This document shows, piece by piece, positions 1 to 10,384 of a stretch of DNA of 64,000 bases. The stretch covers positions 62,001 through 126,000 of the forward strand of contig JALDRB010000011.1 of NCBI GenBank assembly GCA_031316155.1, in the 5' to 3' direction. The DNA comes from Candidatus Scalindua sp. (GTDB taxonomy: Bacteria; Planctomycetota; Brocadiia; Brocadiales; Scalinduaceae). The notes under the pieces are model-generated. The model worked only from the letters and a program-made list of their open reading frames with translations, searched no databases and had not been told where the DNA came from. Every line of letters begins with the position of its first letter. Position 1 is the stretch's first letter. The translations under genes and the position numbers were made by a program.

Positions 1-289
1 TAATTGGTTAGTTTATAGCGACTTCAAAAAACAATTAGTACTTTAAGGTTTATGTTTATCACTCTATCTGAAGGGCAATGTCTCCTCTATATTTCCAGTG
101 TGCGAAAAGCCTTTGTAAGAACAGTTTCAAGACCACATCGCCTTTTTTGAGACTTCTCAAATAGCAACTTTAACTCAGTAAAGTACCCATTTGAAGGGGG
201 ATTAGGGGGATGTTATTGTCCATTGTTTAAATCATCCGATAAAAAACATACACTTGTAATAAAAATCGCTAAATGTATAATTATCGATC
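1..289. other. Non-coding left flank
   Basis: No convincing gene is seen. The stretch is AT-rich and holds a short purine-rich run near 195-212. Just before the GH57 start at 290 there is no strong Shine-Dalgarno, only a weak purine patch. Confidence 0.5.
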
Positions 290-2704
290 ATGAAAAAATA
301 CATGTGTCTGCACGGGCATTTTTATCAGCCCCCTAGGGAAAATCCGTGTCTTGAGAGTATTGATACTCAGGAATCCGCTTATCCATACCATGATTGGAAT
401 GAGAGGATAAACCGGGAATGCTATGCGCCGAATGCGTTTGCGAGAATTTTTGATACTGACGGGAAAATTACCCGAGTCGTAAATAATTATGAGAAAATAA
501 GTTTTAATTTTGGCCCCACTCTTCTCAGTTGGATGCAACAGTATTCCCCTTACGTTTATGAAGCTATATTGGAGGCTGATAAATTAAGCGTTCAAAGGTA
601 TTCCGGACATGGTAATGCAATTGCTCAGGCGTACAACCATATGATAATGCCTCTCGCAAACCGGAGGGACAAGGTTACACAGGTTGTCTGGGGTCTCAGT
701 GATTTCAGAAAGAGATTCGGAAGAAAACCTGAAGGTATGTGGCTTCCGGAGACAGCCGTGGACTTGGAGACGCTTGAGGTTTTGAGTGAACAGGGTATTC
801 AATTTACCATCCTCTCTCCAGGACAGGCGATGAGGGTGCGTGCCATAGGACAGAATACGTGGCATAATGTGTCAGTCGGATCCATTGATACCACGATGCC
901 GTATCTTGTCAAGTTACCCACGGGGAGAGAGATAACACTGTTTTTTTATAACGGAGGTATTTCTCACAACATTGCCTTCGGAGAAATGCTGAAAAGCGGT
1001 GAAGAACTTGCAAGTTGTCTTCTCGGAGCCTCAGCCAATTGTAAAGGGTCATCCGGTATCATCAATATCGCGACTGACGGAGAAACTTTTGGACATCATC
1101 ATAAATTTGGCGATATGGCGCTCGCCTATTGTTTGAATTATATTGAGTCAAACAATCTTGGTGAAATAACCAACTACGGTTACTATCTTGAGAAGTATCC
1201 TCCAACTCATGAGGTTGAGATCTTTGATAATTCATCCTGGAGTTGTGCTCATGGTATTGAAAGATGGAGAGAAGATTGCGGGTGCAACTCGGGTATGAAC
1301 AGAGAGTGGTCTCAAAAGTGGAGGAGACCTTTACGGGTAGCGATGGACTGGTTGAGAGATGAACTTATCCATTTTTACGCAGACGAGGCCTCAAAATATT
1401 TTCAGGATCCATGGGTTGTAAGAAACGAATATATTGATATTATTCTTGACAGATCTTCTGAGAATAGAGAGGCTTTTTTGAGAAGGCACGCAAGAAAAAA
1501 GCTTTCAAAGGAAGAGAAGGTAAGGGTCCTGAAGCTCCTTGAAATACAGAGAAATGCCATGTTGATGTATACGAGTTGCGGTTGGTTCTTTGATGATATA
1601 TCAGGTGTTGAAACTGTTCAGATAATGCAGTACGCATCCAAAGCTATTCAATATGTGGAAGAATTACGAGGAGGATCTCTTGAATCAGAATACGTAAAAC
1701 ACTTGAAAATGGCCCCGGGTAACATACAGGAAAACGGGGCTAATGCGTATGAGATGTTCGTAAGGCCTGCGAAGGGTGATCTCTTAAAGATAGGAGCTCA
1801 CTATTGTATTTCCTCTCTCTTTGAGGAATATCCCGAGGAGGCAGGAATATATTGTTATACGGTAAAGAAAGAGTCATATGAAAATATAGTTTTGGGAGGA
1901 CGAAGATTTGACGTGGGAATAGCACGGATAATCTCTCATATCACAGAGGATGAAAAAACAGTCTGTTTCACTGTATTGCATCTTGGAGATGAAAAAGTTA
2001 CCGCAGGGATTAAAGGTTTTACCGGAGATGACGGATTTTTCCGTATGCAGAACAAGATAAAGAAGTGTTTCCAGAAAGGTGATCTTCCGGAAGTGGCAAG
2101 GCTTATGGATAAATGTTTTCGTGGGCATATCTATTCATTGTATAATCTTTTTAAGGATAAACAGGAAAAGATCTTAAACCAGATAATTCAGTTAAAATGT
2201 GACAGAGTGGAGGCTGCGTACCGTCAGATATATGAAAACACCAGTTTGCTGGAGCATTTTCACAGCTTACGTCAGCCGCTTCCCAGCCCTTTATTTGCAG
2301 CCGCTGAACACATCATTAATGCAAACCTGAAAAAGATTTTTGTAGATGATACCGTGGATTGCGAAAGAGTGACGAGATTGATAGGGGAACTCGAGAGATG
2401 GTCAGTTCCACTGGAATCAACGGGAATCGGGTTTGCTGCGAGTTCATGGATAAATTCTCAGATGGATGGGTCGAAAGAGTGTCCGGAAGATAGAGAGAAA
2501 TTTGAGAAGATTGATAGTGTATTGGGGTTAATAAAACCTTTGTCATTGTCATTGGATTTGTGGAATGCCCAGAATATATATTTCCTGATTAAGGAGAAAT
2601 ATATCAACACCATGCAGGTGAAGTCGGAGAGTGGTGATGTTTTTGCCAAAAGGTGGTTAGAGGCATTTCGCAAGTTGGGAAGTAATTTGAATGTGAAGGT
2701 ATAG
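290..2704 (+). CDS. GH57 family glycoside hydrolase with DUF3536 domain
   Basis: Predicted cytoplasmic alpha-glucan-active enzyme of glycoside hydrolase family 57, the subfamily with a C-terminal DUF3536 region; 804 aa is the usual size. The GH57 opening motif HGHFYQP is at residues 8-14. MWLPET (residues 150-155) fits conserved region 3, making Glu154 the candidate nucleophile, and ATDGETFGHHH (from residue 261) fits region 4, making Asp263 the candidate acid/base. The second half is helical, as DUF3536 is. No signal peptide is visible. The amylomaltase gene follows about 100 bp downstream on the same strand, which points to intracellular glycogen or maltodextrin turnover. The exact substrate of this subfamily is not known to me. 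Confidence 0.9.
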   Translation: MKKYMCLHGHFYQPPRENPCLESIDTQESAYPYHDWNERINRECYAPNAFARIFDTDGKITRVVNNYEKISFNFGPTLLSWMQQYSPYVYEAILEADKLSVQRYSGHGNAIAQAYNHMIMPLANRRDKVTQVVWGLSDFRKRFGRKPEGMWLPETAVDLETLEVLSEQGIQFTILSPGQAMRVRAIGQNTWHNVSVGSIDTTMPYLVKLPTGREITLFFYNGGISHNIAFGEMLKSGEELASCLLGASANCKGSSGIINIATDGETFGHHHKFGDMALAYCLNYIESNNLGEITNYGYYLEKYPPTHEVEIFDNSSWSCAHGIERWREDCGCNSGMNREWSQKWRRPLRVAMDWLRDELIHFYADEASKYFQDPWVVRNEYIDIILDRSSENREAFLRRHARKKLSKEEKVRVLKLLEIQRNAMLMYTSCGWFFDDISGVETVQIMQYASKAIQYVEELRGGSLESEYVKHLKMAPGNIQENGANAYEMFVRPAKGDLLKIGAHYCISSLFEEYPEEAGIYCYTVKKESYENIVLGGRRFDVGIARIISHITEDEKTVCFTVLHLGDEKVTAGIKGFTGDDGFFRMQNKIKKCFQKGDLPEVARLMDKCFRGHIYSLYNLFKDKQEKILNQIIQLKCDRVEAAYRQIYENTSLLEHFHSLRQPLPSPLFAAAEHIINANLKKIFVDDTVDCERVTRLIGELERWSVPLESTGIGFAASSWINSQMDGSKECPEDREKFEKIDSVLGLIKPLSLSLDLWNAQNIYFLIKEKYINTMQVKSESGDVFAKRWLEAFRKLGSNLNVKV

Positions 2705-2770
2705 ATGGTGCCGAGTTCGGGTTTCCTCTTATGTTTTAATTATGGATAAAGTTCAATTACAATCTGAAAT

Positions 2771-2796
2771 GCTTTTCCGACTCGTTGGGGTTAGGA
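2771..2796 (+). repeat. Short dispersed upstream motif (copy 1)
   Basis: TTTTCCGACTCGTTGGGG followed by TTAGGA lies just upstream of malQ. Close relatives are at about 39,124-39,140 and 50,601-50,625, the last immediately upstream of the TpsB gene. Function unknown; it overlaps the ribosome site of malQ. Confidence 0.4.
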
Positions 2797-2802
2797 GTAG
2801 AC

Positions 2803-4302
2803 GTGGATAGTCGAGGAAGTGGAATTCTTCTCCATATTACATCTCTTCCGTCATCTTACGGCATAGGGGACTTAGGTTCAGGCGCTTACAGATTTGCCGA
2901 TTTCCTTAGAGAGGCAGGGCAAAGTTACTGGCAGATATTGCCACTGAATCTGACGTGTACGGGTTATGGAAACTCTCCCTACAGCAGCTATTCAGCCTTT
3001 GCCGGGAATCCGCTCCTGGTAAGTCTCGATCAAATGGTGGATGATGGGCTCTTAGCAAAATCAGATATTGCAGATCTGCCTGCATTTTCCGGGAATAAGG
3101 TGAATTACCGTAGAGCTACCGATTATAAGTATAAGATTCTTGAGACAGCGTATAAGAGAAACAGAGATACCTTAACAGAAGACCATGAATTCGAAAGGTT
3201 TTGTGGTGATAATTCATATTGGTTAGATGATTTCACCCTCTTTGTAACCTTGAAGAGGTACTTTAAGGGGTGGGAATGGAGTCGCTGGCCGGAGGATTTG
3301 CGTGGCAGAAAGGCAGGCACTTTAAAGGAATGGAAACAGAGATTAAGTGAGTCGATTGTAAGAGAAAAATTCCTTCAGTACCTGTTTTTTAAGCAGTGGT
3401 ATCTCCTGAAAAAATATTGCAATAGGAGAAATATCCAGATAATCGGTGATGTGCCTATTTACGTAAATTATGATAGCTCCGATGTGTGGGCGAATCAGGA
3501 GATTTTCAAGCTGGATGAGGAAAGAAAACCTCTCTTTGTGACGGGAGTTCCTCCCGATTATTTCAGTGCAACAGGCCAGCTGTGGGGTCATCCGGTTTAT
3601 GATTGGGACGTTCTCCGGCAGCGCCGCTACTCGTGGTGGATACAACGCATTGAACACAATATTAGATTGTATGATCTGTTCCGGCTTGATCACTTCAGGG
3701 GTTTTGTAGGTTATTGGGAAATCCCGGCACATGAAAAAAGCGCATTAAACGGGAAATGGAAAAAATCTCCCGCCAGAGACTTCTTTAAGACCCTCTCTAA
3801 GCACTTTCCCCATCTCCCAATCATTGCTGAAGATCTTGGCGTTATCACACCGGATGTAAGAGAAATAATAAATCTATTTGGTTTCCCTGGTATGAGAGTG
3901 CTTCTCTTTGCGTTTGGAGATGACCTTGCAACCAATCCGTATGCACCTCACAACTACATAAAGAACAGTGTTGTCTATACCGGCACACATGATAATAATA
4001 CGATTAAGGGGTGGTTTCATAAAGAGGTTGGCCCTGAATGTAAAAAAAGACTCTCTGATTATACAGGTCGCAGGATTTCAGAAAGAACTGTCTGCTGGGA
4101 ACTGATCAGGCTTGCTATGGGATCTATAGCAAACCTGGTGATCATTCCGATGCAGGACATTCTGGGGCTTGGCGAGAAGGCGAGGATGAATCTGCCTTCA
4201 AGCCCTGAAGGAAACTGGGAGTGGAGGTTTACACGGGAACAGATATCACCAATGTTGATACAAAAACTTGCAGATATGACCAGGATATACGGAAGGACAT
4301 AA
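2803..4302 (+). CDS. malQ: 4-alpha-glucanotransferase (amylomaltase, GH77)
   Basis: Transfers alpha-1,4-glucan segments between maltodextrins, releasing glucose, in glycogen/maltodextrin metabolism. All GH77 signatures are present: ILLHITSLPS near the N-terminus, YGNSPYSSYSAFAGNP, GDVPIYV, nucleophile Asp296 in RLDHFRG, acid/base Glu343 in IAEDLG, and Asp397 in THDNNT. The start is set at GTG 2803 because AGGAG lies 5 bp upstream and the family usually begins shortly before GILLH; an in-frame TTG at 2785 would add six residues without a good ribosome site. The resulting 499 aa is a normal length. Its neighbour, the GH57/DUF3536 enzyme, probably works in the same pathway. Confidence 0.95.
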   Translation: MDSRGSGILLHITSLPSSYGIGDLGSGAYRFADFLREAGQSYWQILPLNLTCTGYGNSPYSSYSAFAGNPLLVSLDQMVDDGLLAKSDIADLPAFSGNKVNYRRATDYKYKILETAYKRNRDTLTEDHEFERFCGDNSYWLDDFTLFVTLKRYFKGWEWSRWPEDLRGRKAGTLKEWKQRLSESIVREKFLQYLFFKQWYLLKKYCNRRNIQIIGDVPIYVNYDSSDVWANQEIFKLDEERKPLFVTGVPPDYFSATGQLWGHPVYDWDVLRQRRYSWWIQRIEHNIRLYDLFRLDHFRGFVGYWEIPAHEKSALNGKWKKSPARDFFKTLSKHFPHLPIIAEDLGVITPDVREIINLFGFPGMRVLLFAFGDDLATNPYAPHNYIKNSVVYTGTHDNNTIKGWFHKEVGPECKKRLSDYTGRRISERTVCWELIRLAMGSIANLVIIPMQDILGLGEKARMNLPSSPEGNWEWRFTREQISPMLIQKLADMTRIYGRT

Positions 4303-4337
4303 ACAATAATAAACAACAGTTACTACCTTATATCTGA

Positions 4338-4482
4338 CAAGCACCAAAAAACAAGTTCCAAATAACAAACAAATCACAACGAACAAATACAAAATTCCAA
4401 ATAAACTAGTTTGATAATTCGAATATTGTAATTTGAAATTTGTTTGGGCTTTGTAAATTGAGATTTGTAATTTGTTAACCCC
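4338..4482. repeat. AT-rich palindromic (MITE-like) repeat
   Basis: Starts with AAGCACCAAAAAACAAGTTC and continues as A/C-rich then T/G-rich arms around a centre near AAACTAGTTT, so the transcript or single strand could fold into a long imperfect hairpin. A relative begins the same way at about 46,874. It carries no ORF. Probably a non-autonomous element; the class is inferred. Confidence 0.55.
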
Positions 4483-4609
4483 TGTCTGGTTCTGGCTTGT
4501 CAAGGGTAGGACTTTACCGCAATAAAAAGTTGTCAGGTTTTCTCTGTTTTGTTATAGTTGAACTGCTGTTTTCATAAAGAGTTCATGATTAAGATAGAGG
4601 TATTAAAAG

Positions 4610-5443
4610 GTGTCAGGAAAGATCTATGTTCGGTTTTGGGGTGTAAGGGGAAGCATTGCAACTCCGGGGAAAGATACCGTTAAATACGGCGGCAATACAT
4701 CTTGTGTTGAAGTCAGATGCGGGAATGAAATCATCATCCTGGATGCCGGTACCGGTATAAGGGAATTAGGTAATAAACTCCTCATGGAAAAACCGCAACA
4801 TATAAACATCCTGTTTTCCCATTTTCATTACGATCATATCGAAGGATTTCCCTTCTTTAGCCCGATATTTAACAGAAATTTTTCAGTTACCTTAATCGGT
4901 AAACCAAAACTTGAAGGTACATTAGAGCAGCTGTTTGGTACGCAGTTGATGTTCCCCTATTTTCCTCTCGCATTGAAAGAGTTGGATGCAGATATCGCTT
5001 TTCATGAGGTAGACCGGGAGAATTTTATTCGCAGGGGGGGTATATCCATCAGGCTTGAACATCTTAATCACCCCGGAGGTTGCATAGGGTATCGAATTGA
5101 GTACAGGGGTAAATCTTTCGTTTATGCCACAGATACTGAGCATTCCGATCAATTAGATGTGTCATTACTGAAGCTTGCGTCACATGCCGATGTACTTGTT
5201 TATGACAGCAATTTTACGGATGACGAATATGCCGGTAAGGTTGGAACATCCAGGTCTGGATGGGGGCATTCAACTTGGACTCACGGGGTGAAGATAGCCA
5301 GGACAGCCAAGGTAAAAAAATTAATATTGTTTCACCACGACCCATCACATGACGATAGATTTATTGATGAACTGGAAAAGGAGGCCAGAAAAGAGTTCAG
5401 GGAGTCGTATGCTGCCTTTGAAGGGTTGGAAATTGCTATATAA
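4610..5443 (+). CDS. MBL-fold metallo-hydrolase
   Basis: A 277-aa metallo-beta-lactamase-fold hydrolase. The N-terminal RFWGVRGSIATPG is typical of the single-domain MBL group related to PhnP and RNase Z-like phosphodiesterases. The metal site HFHYDH is at residues 71-76, followed by a later His (LNHPGG), an Asp (YATDTEH) and a C-terminal His (LFHHDPSHDD), so the dinuclear zinc ligands look complete. No signal peptide. The GTG start is the one that gives the family N-terminus. It is convergent with the sigma-54 activator. The substrate cannot be read from sequence; cyclic nucleotide or phosphodiester hydrolysis is plausible only by family. Confidence 0.85.
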   Translation: MSGKIYVRFWGVRGSIATPGKDTVKYGGNTSCVEVRCGNEIIILDAGTGIRELGNKLLMEKPQHINILFSHFHYDHIEGFPFFSPIFNRNFSVTLIGKPKLEGTLEQLFGTQLMFPYFPLALKELDADIAFHEVDRENFIRRGGISIRLEHLNHPGGCIGYRIEYRGKSFVYATDTEHSDQLDVSLLKLASHADVLVYDSNFTDDEYAGKVGTSRSGWGHSTWTHGVKIARTAKVKKLILFHHDPSHDDRFIDELEKEARKEFRESYAAFEGLEIAI

Positions 5444-5530
5444 TCTAGAAACAAAAATACTGGCGAAAACACGATATTTGATCTTCGGGGATTTTTGGAA
5501 AACTAATCTAGGACGGTCTGACTTGTTTCT

Positions 5531-7078
5531 TCATATAGTATCTGGTTCTGTTAACTGATATTTTTTTAAGCGATACCGTAACTGGTTTCGGGTAATACCT
5601 AATAAGCGTGCTGTCATGCTCTGGTTCCATGCGCACTCTTGCAATGTCTCAAGAATCGTTTCCTTCTCCGTCTTACAGAAAGATACGGTTTTTTCTGAAG
5701 TGGTAATGGGATTGCTCATTCTGTATTTTCTGTGCTTAATTTCATCCGGCAGATCACTCACGTGGATAACCTCATCCTCCGCTAATACAGCCGCTCTTTC
5801 AACGATATTTTCCAATTCCCTGATATTGCCCGGGTAATCATATCCCTGTAAGGCCTTCATACTCTCATTATCAAATTCCCGAACAGGTTTGTTCAGCTCG
5901 TTACGATATTTCTGAAGGAAGAATTTTGCGAAATCTGGTATATCCTCCTTTCTTTCTCTCAAGGGGGGTAATTGGAACACAATGACCTTAAGCCTGTAGT
6001 AAAGGTCCTTCCTGAATTGATTCTGCTCTAATGCTTTTTCCAGATTGGCATTTGTAGCTGCTATTATCCGGACATTTGCTGTTAAAGTTTCCGTGCCACC
6101 CACCCGCTCATACTCCTTTTCCTGAAGTATCCTCAAGAGTTTTGTTTGGAGTGACTTATCCATTTCTCCAATTTCATCTAAAAACACCGTTCCACCGCTC
6201 GCGAGTTCAAATCTGCCCATCTTCAACCTGTCAGCACCCGTAAAAGCCCCTTTTTCATGGCCAAACAGCTCGCTTTCGAGTAATGTTTGTGAAAATGTTG
6301 AGCAATTGACCGTAATAAAGGGGTATTCCCTGCGATTGCTTTGATCATGGATAGTTCGTGCAAGCACACCTTTCCCGGTACCGGATTCTCCAAGAATCAT
6401 GACGGTGCTGCTTGTATCTTTCAGTTTATTGATGGATTTGAAAATCCTTTGTACCTCCTTATTTTCTCCAATGATCTTATCACCTGATGGGAGTTGTGTC
6501 TGCAAGGCCAGATTTGTTGTCTGCAGTTTCTCATGAACTTCAGCATTTCTGATTGACACGGCGGCAAGATTGCTCATTATGGTTGCAGCTGTGATATCTT
6601 CATCGTCAAAAATAGTACCATCATGTTTGTTTATCAGTTCAATACAACCTATGGTCTCACCCTTAATACTTAGAGGCACACATAAGATACTCTTCGTCTT
6701 AAAACCAGTAGATTCGTCTACTTTTTTAAAATGATGAGGGTTCCCTTTCGCATCATAAATAACTTTTATCTGTCCCGAATCTATGCACAGACCGGCAATA
6801 CTTTTTTTTCTGGGGAATCTGATCTTTGATTTTATGTCTGTTGAGTACGCAATAACCAGGTCATTGTCAGAATCGGTTGTTAGAATAATAGATGCGGCTA
6901 CAGAGTTCGTTAGCCGTAATGCATGCTGAATTACCTGCTTTAAGACATGGTTTAAATCGAGTTTTGAATTAATGATTGCGGTTGCTTTCAGGATACTATG
7001 TAAACGGGTTTTCTTTAAGTCCCTGTTTTTGATAACGTCTTTAGAGTTTAGACTTGTTATTTTATTCAAGTATCCCAT
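5531..7078 (-). CDS. Sigma-54-dependent activator with GAF sensor domain
   Basis: Enhancer-binding protein that would remodel sigma-54 RNA polymerase. Numbered from ATG 7078 (515 aa): GAF domain at about 30-185, AAA+ domain from about 200 with Walker A GESGTGKG (230-237), the sigma-54 contact loop GAFTGA (277-282) and Walker [14 protein letters not shown], then a Fis-type helix-turn-helix ending [16 protein letters not shown]. No receiver domain, so it is controlled by a ligand at the GAF domain, as in NorR/FhlA-like proteins. The frame is open upstream to a TTG at 7159, but that extension is low in conserved features. It is divergent from the exported protein at 7411, whose upstream region holds a sigma-54-like site. 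Confidence 0.92.
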   Translation of the reverse strand: MGYLNKITSLNSKDVIKNRDLKKTRLHSILKATAIINSKLDLNHVLKQVIQHALRLTNSVAASIILTTDSDNDLVIAYSTDIKSKIRFPRKKSIAGLCIDSGQIKVIYDAKGNPHHFKKVDESTGFKTKSILCVPLSIKGETIGCIELINKHDGTIFDDEDITAATIMSNLAAVSIRNAEVHEKLQTTNLALQTQLPSGDKIIGENKEVQRIFKSINKLKDTSSTVMILGESGTGKGVLARTIHDQSNRREYPFITVNCSTFSQTLLESELFGHEKGAFTGADRLKMGRFELASGGTVFLDEIGEMDKSLQTKLLRILQEKEYERVGGTETLTANVRIIAATNANLEKALEQNQFRKDLYYRLKVIVFQLPPLRERKEDIPDFAKFFLQKYRNELNKPVREFDNESMKALQGYDYPGNIRELENIVERAAVLAEDEVIHVSDLPDEIKHRKYRMSNPITTSEKTVSFCKTEKETILETLQECAWNQSMTARLLGITRNQLRYRLKKYQLTEPDTI

Positions 7079-7320
7079 ACTGTTTACCAATTCTCCAGGC
7101 TTGAATTTTCTCTGCACTACTAAAAAGAAAATTGTAAAGCTCTTATAAGGAAAAGTCAATTACTTTTGGTGAATAGTTGATGAATTATAACCAGTTTCAC
7201 CAAAATTTAACCAAATTCTGTTTTTAAGCTTTTTGCCACTATAGCAGAATTATTTTTTAAATCCTTTCCTGATAGTGGTACTGAATCTTCGTCAAAAAAA
7301 ACGAGAAGAAATCATGAGAT

Positions 7321-7335
7321 TGGCACATTAATAGC
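7321..7335 (+). promoter_or_regulatory. Candidate sigma-54 (-24/-12) promoter
   Basis: TGGCACA-TTAA-TAGC has the invariant GG and GC with exactly 10 bases between, as in the consensus TGGCACG-N4-TTGC, with one T-to-A change in the -12 box. It lies 75 bp before the ATG at 7411 and 240 bp from a divergent sigma-54 activator gene. Not tested. Confidence 0.55.
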
Positions 7336-7410
7336 TAAGCTATAATTTGAGTTAATTTTATTACGTAGTTTCTTGAGAACAGCTCTGTTTTAGAATTAAG
7401 GAGGAATACA

Positions 7411-8121
7411 ATGCTCAAAAAAAACCATTTCATTTATTATATATTTTTTCTCAATTTTCTCTGGAGCTGTTCGATCATTGCAAATGAAACTGGGGAAGGT
7501 ACCACTGTTGTATCAGGCGGAAACCAAATTATAGCTTCAAAACTGAATATGTTACTTGACCTGGGTGAAACAGGGTACACAAATGTATTAGTTTTGGATG
7601 GTGAGGGAAACCCTGTTGAGGGACACAAGGTACATATTGTTCCTCAAGATAATAGAATAATTTCTATCATTAACACAAAATCTGTTACAAACGAATCAGG
7701 CAGCATTAATTTTTCAATATTTGGGAAACAGCAGGGAGAGACTGTTGTAAGCGTAACCGATGGTGTCACTTCTACTAATATAAACATTATCGTAAAAGAC
7801 CTGATTCAGTACGTACTTCCCTATTTTTATGGAGACATGAGCCTGAGCTTGATCAATCCATCTCAAGATGACAATTTTGTAAAGATTCTGTTTCATGAAA
7901 AAGGCGATAGAGAGCTTCCTCCTGTCACAATAAGATTAGATAGTAAGGAGATGAAGAGTCTTAAGTTGTCTGAGGAGATGGACACAACGTTACAGGATGG
8001 TTGGGTAGAGATTTCATCTACGGAAGTCATATTTGGCGGTACTTGGACGAATAAAGGGTACTTACATTTTTGCGGAGTGTTAATAGAAATTACTAACAAA
8101 TTTTTTATCCTCGTAATTTAA
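7411..8121 (+). CDS. Exported protein with bacterial Ig-like (Big_1-type) domain
   Basis: A 236-aa exported protein. A hydrophobic signal segment covers residues 5-25 (YYIFFLNFLWSC then SIIA). Residues about 45-130 have the pattern of an invasin-type Ig-like domain (VLDGEGNPVEGHKVHIVP, then a TNESGSINFSIFG strand pair). The rest (YVLPYFYGDMSLSLINPS and DGWVEISSTE) resembles a second beta-sandwich found in extracellular bacterial proteins. The last 20 residues look out of register, so the C-terminus may have been lost by frameshift. A strong AGGAGG precedes the ATG, and a candidate sigma-54 promoter lies upstream. Role at the cell surface is inferred. Confidence 0.7.
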   Translation: MLKKNHFIYYIFFLNFLWSCSIIANETGEGTTVVSGGNQIIASKLNMLLDLGETGYTNVLVLDGEGNPVEGHKVHIVPQDNRIISIINTKSVTNESGSINFSIFGKQQGETVVSVTDGVTSTNINIIVKDLIQYVLPYFYGDMSLSLINPSQDDNFVKILFHEKGDRELPPVTIRLDSKEMKSLKLSEEMDTTLQDGWVEISSTEVIFGGTWTNKGYLHFCGVLIEITNKFFILVI

Positions 8122-8241
8122 CTAGTCTTTATGCAAGCGTGATTTTTAACAAAGAGAGTTGAAGAGGTTTGAAATACCCCATTTTACTGGTTAAAATGGG
8201 ATTTCTCAAAAAACCAATAACCAGCAAAGGGGGCATTTCAG

Positions 8242-9762
8242 ATGAACAAAAAATTACGAAAGAAGTACCAAAACACTCAAGAGAAAGAAACGAGAAATTA
8301 AAAAACGACTGGAGAGAAGCAGTGGGAGGAACAACCCCAACCGATGTTCACCGCCAGGAATATCCATTACGAAATAGCAGAGAAGACACAGGCAATCAAC
8401 TGCGGAGGAATAGGAGCAATACATCAAATGGTACTGAAGAGTGGTTTGGTACACGAGATTAACCGGCAGGTCAAATTACTGAAAAGCCATATTCCCTACC
8501 ACGAGTCCAGATCATGTATTGAATATAGCATACAATGTCCTTTGCGGAAATATACGATTAGAGGACATAGAGTTGAACCGACGGGATACGGGGTACCTCA
8601 ATGCAATAGGAGCGCAGAGGATACGGATCCGACGACAGCGAGGGATTTTACCCGTCGATTTAAGCCGGATATCCTGAGACTGATGGAGTGCATCAATACC
8701 GCACACGCATTCGCGTATGGAAGAAGGCAGGAAGGATTCCGCTGGAGGAGGCACTGATAGATGTAGATGGTACGATAGCAAGAACGTATGGAGAGTGCAA
8801 GGGAGGGAATGGATGTATCGTATAAGGGGATATGGGGGTATGCGCCGCTGGTGATATCGCTGGGGAACACGAAGGAGGTGTTGTATCTGGTGAATCGTCC
8901 CGGGAACAGGCCGAGCCATGACGGTTGTATGGAGTGGATAGACCGTGCGATAAGTTGGTGAAGCGATGCGCGAAGGGTATGTATCAGAGGAGATACGGAT
9001 TTTTCCTTAACGGGAAATTTTGATCGTTGGTCTGAGCAGGCAGACTTTGTGTTTGGTATGAATGCTCATGCGGTGTTCCGGAAAGACGGGCAGGGGAGCT
9101 ATCGAAGGAATCATGGAAGGAGATAAGGCGTAAACCGAAATACACGGTAAAGACCAACGAGAGAAAAGAGGCCGGAGGGAGTAAGGAGCGGATAGTAGAA
9201 GAGCGAGGGTATAAGAACTGTTGTCTTGAGGAAGAGCACGTGGGGAGAGTTTGCGTATCGACCGGTGAAGTGTGAGAAGAGGTATCGAGTGGTAGTGGTC
9301 AGGAAGACCTTGAGAGTAGAAAAGGGGTCAGTGAGATTATTTGATGACGTACGATACTTTTACATTACAACCTGAGCGATATACCGGCAGAGGAAGTAGT
9401 GGAGTTAGCAAATGGGCGATGCAATCAGGAGAATGTGGTAGAGCAGTTAAAGAACGGGGTAAATGCGATGAAGATGCCGGTAAGGGATTTGGAGAGTAAC
9501 TGGGCTTATATGGTAATAACAGCTTGACGTGGAATATAAAGGCGTGGTTTGGGATGTTAATGCCCGACAAGGCAAAAGGGGTACACAGGTTGTGAAGATG
9601 GAATTTCGGAGGTTTCTTAACACACTGATTTTGCTGCCGTGTCAAATTATCAAAACGGGGAGAAAGATCTTGTATCGTGTTCTTGGGTACAATGACTGGT
9701 TGCAGGATTTCTTTGCTACCTGGGAGCGGATCAGAAAACTGAAGATATGCATGAGAGGGTAA
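8242..9762 (+). pseudogene. IS1380-family transposase, multiply frameshifted
   Basis: Fragments in different frames spell out one IS1380 transposase: HYEIAEKTQAINCGGIGAIH, PYHES followed by DHVLNIAYN in the next frame, [76 protein letters not shown], and EFRRFLNTLILLPCQIIKTG near the end. At least six frame changes exclude a working product. It belongs to a different IS1380 subgroup from the intact copy at 59.2-60.6 kb. Confidence 0.85.
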
Positions 9763-9769
9763 CAAGATT

Positions 9770-10380
9770 TTGTGAGAAAAATGAATGGAGTTAAAAGTCT
9801 GCAGGATTGGTACATCAACATTGTATCATGACACAGTGATATTGTCTGTTCATAGTGGTATTTTTACGAATTCGAGAAGTTTTACAAACAAAAAAAGTAT
9901 TGAGAGATGCATAAGGGATCAAACAAGCAACCAATTATTGATTAAAATATTATGAGTACGTGTGGTTGATAAACCTCGCTTGTTTTAGGACTAGTAAAGA
10001 AAGAAAAAAAGACAAGAAAGAAAAAAGACTTGAATTAACCGCTAGCACCATTAATATAATTTTAGACTCTTTATCAGAATTTGTGGGTAAAGATAAGGAG
10101 AAACATTGATTTATTTAAAGGAAAGCACTCCAAAAGGAATATTTTATTCCCATCTCCGCCACCCACCCCCTCTTTTGGGTGAGTGGAGGCGGCTCCGAAG
10201 GAATAAAAAAGCTTTCGTTAATATTTCACAAAGAATTTCAAAAAGAAGCATTGTTGCTACAATTGTTAAAATAGGGTTTCTAACAACCATATAATTAACA
10301 ATTGCAAGTAAATAACAATGCTCATAAAAACATTACTCAATAGATGTTATCCTGTCAAGGGATTCATCTACAGCAAGAGA
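9770..10380. other. Non-coding spacer between two decayed IS elements
   Basis: No gene supported. It contains one imperfect GC-rich hairpin at about 10,154-10,194 (CTCCGCCACCCACC pairing with GGGTGAGTGGAGGCGG) in otherwise AT-rich sequence. Confidence 0.4.
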
Positions 10381-10384
10381 TTAT

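Noticed and set aside
10106..10294. 62-aa ORF with Pro-rich hairpin region
   Set aside because: Its coding stretch is explained by a GC-rich hairpin repeat in non-coding sequence; no ribosome site match or family.
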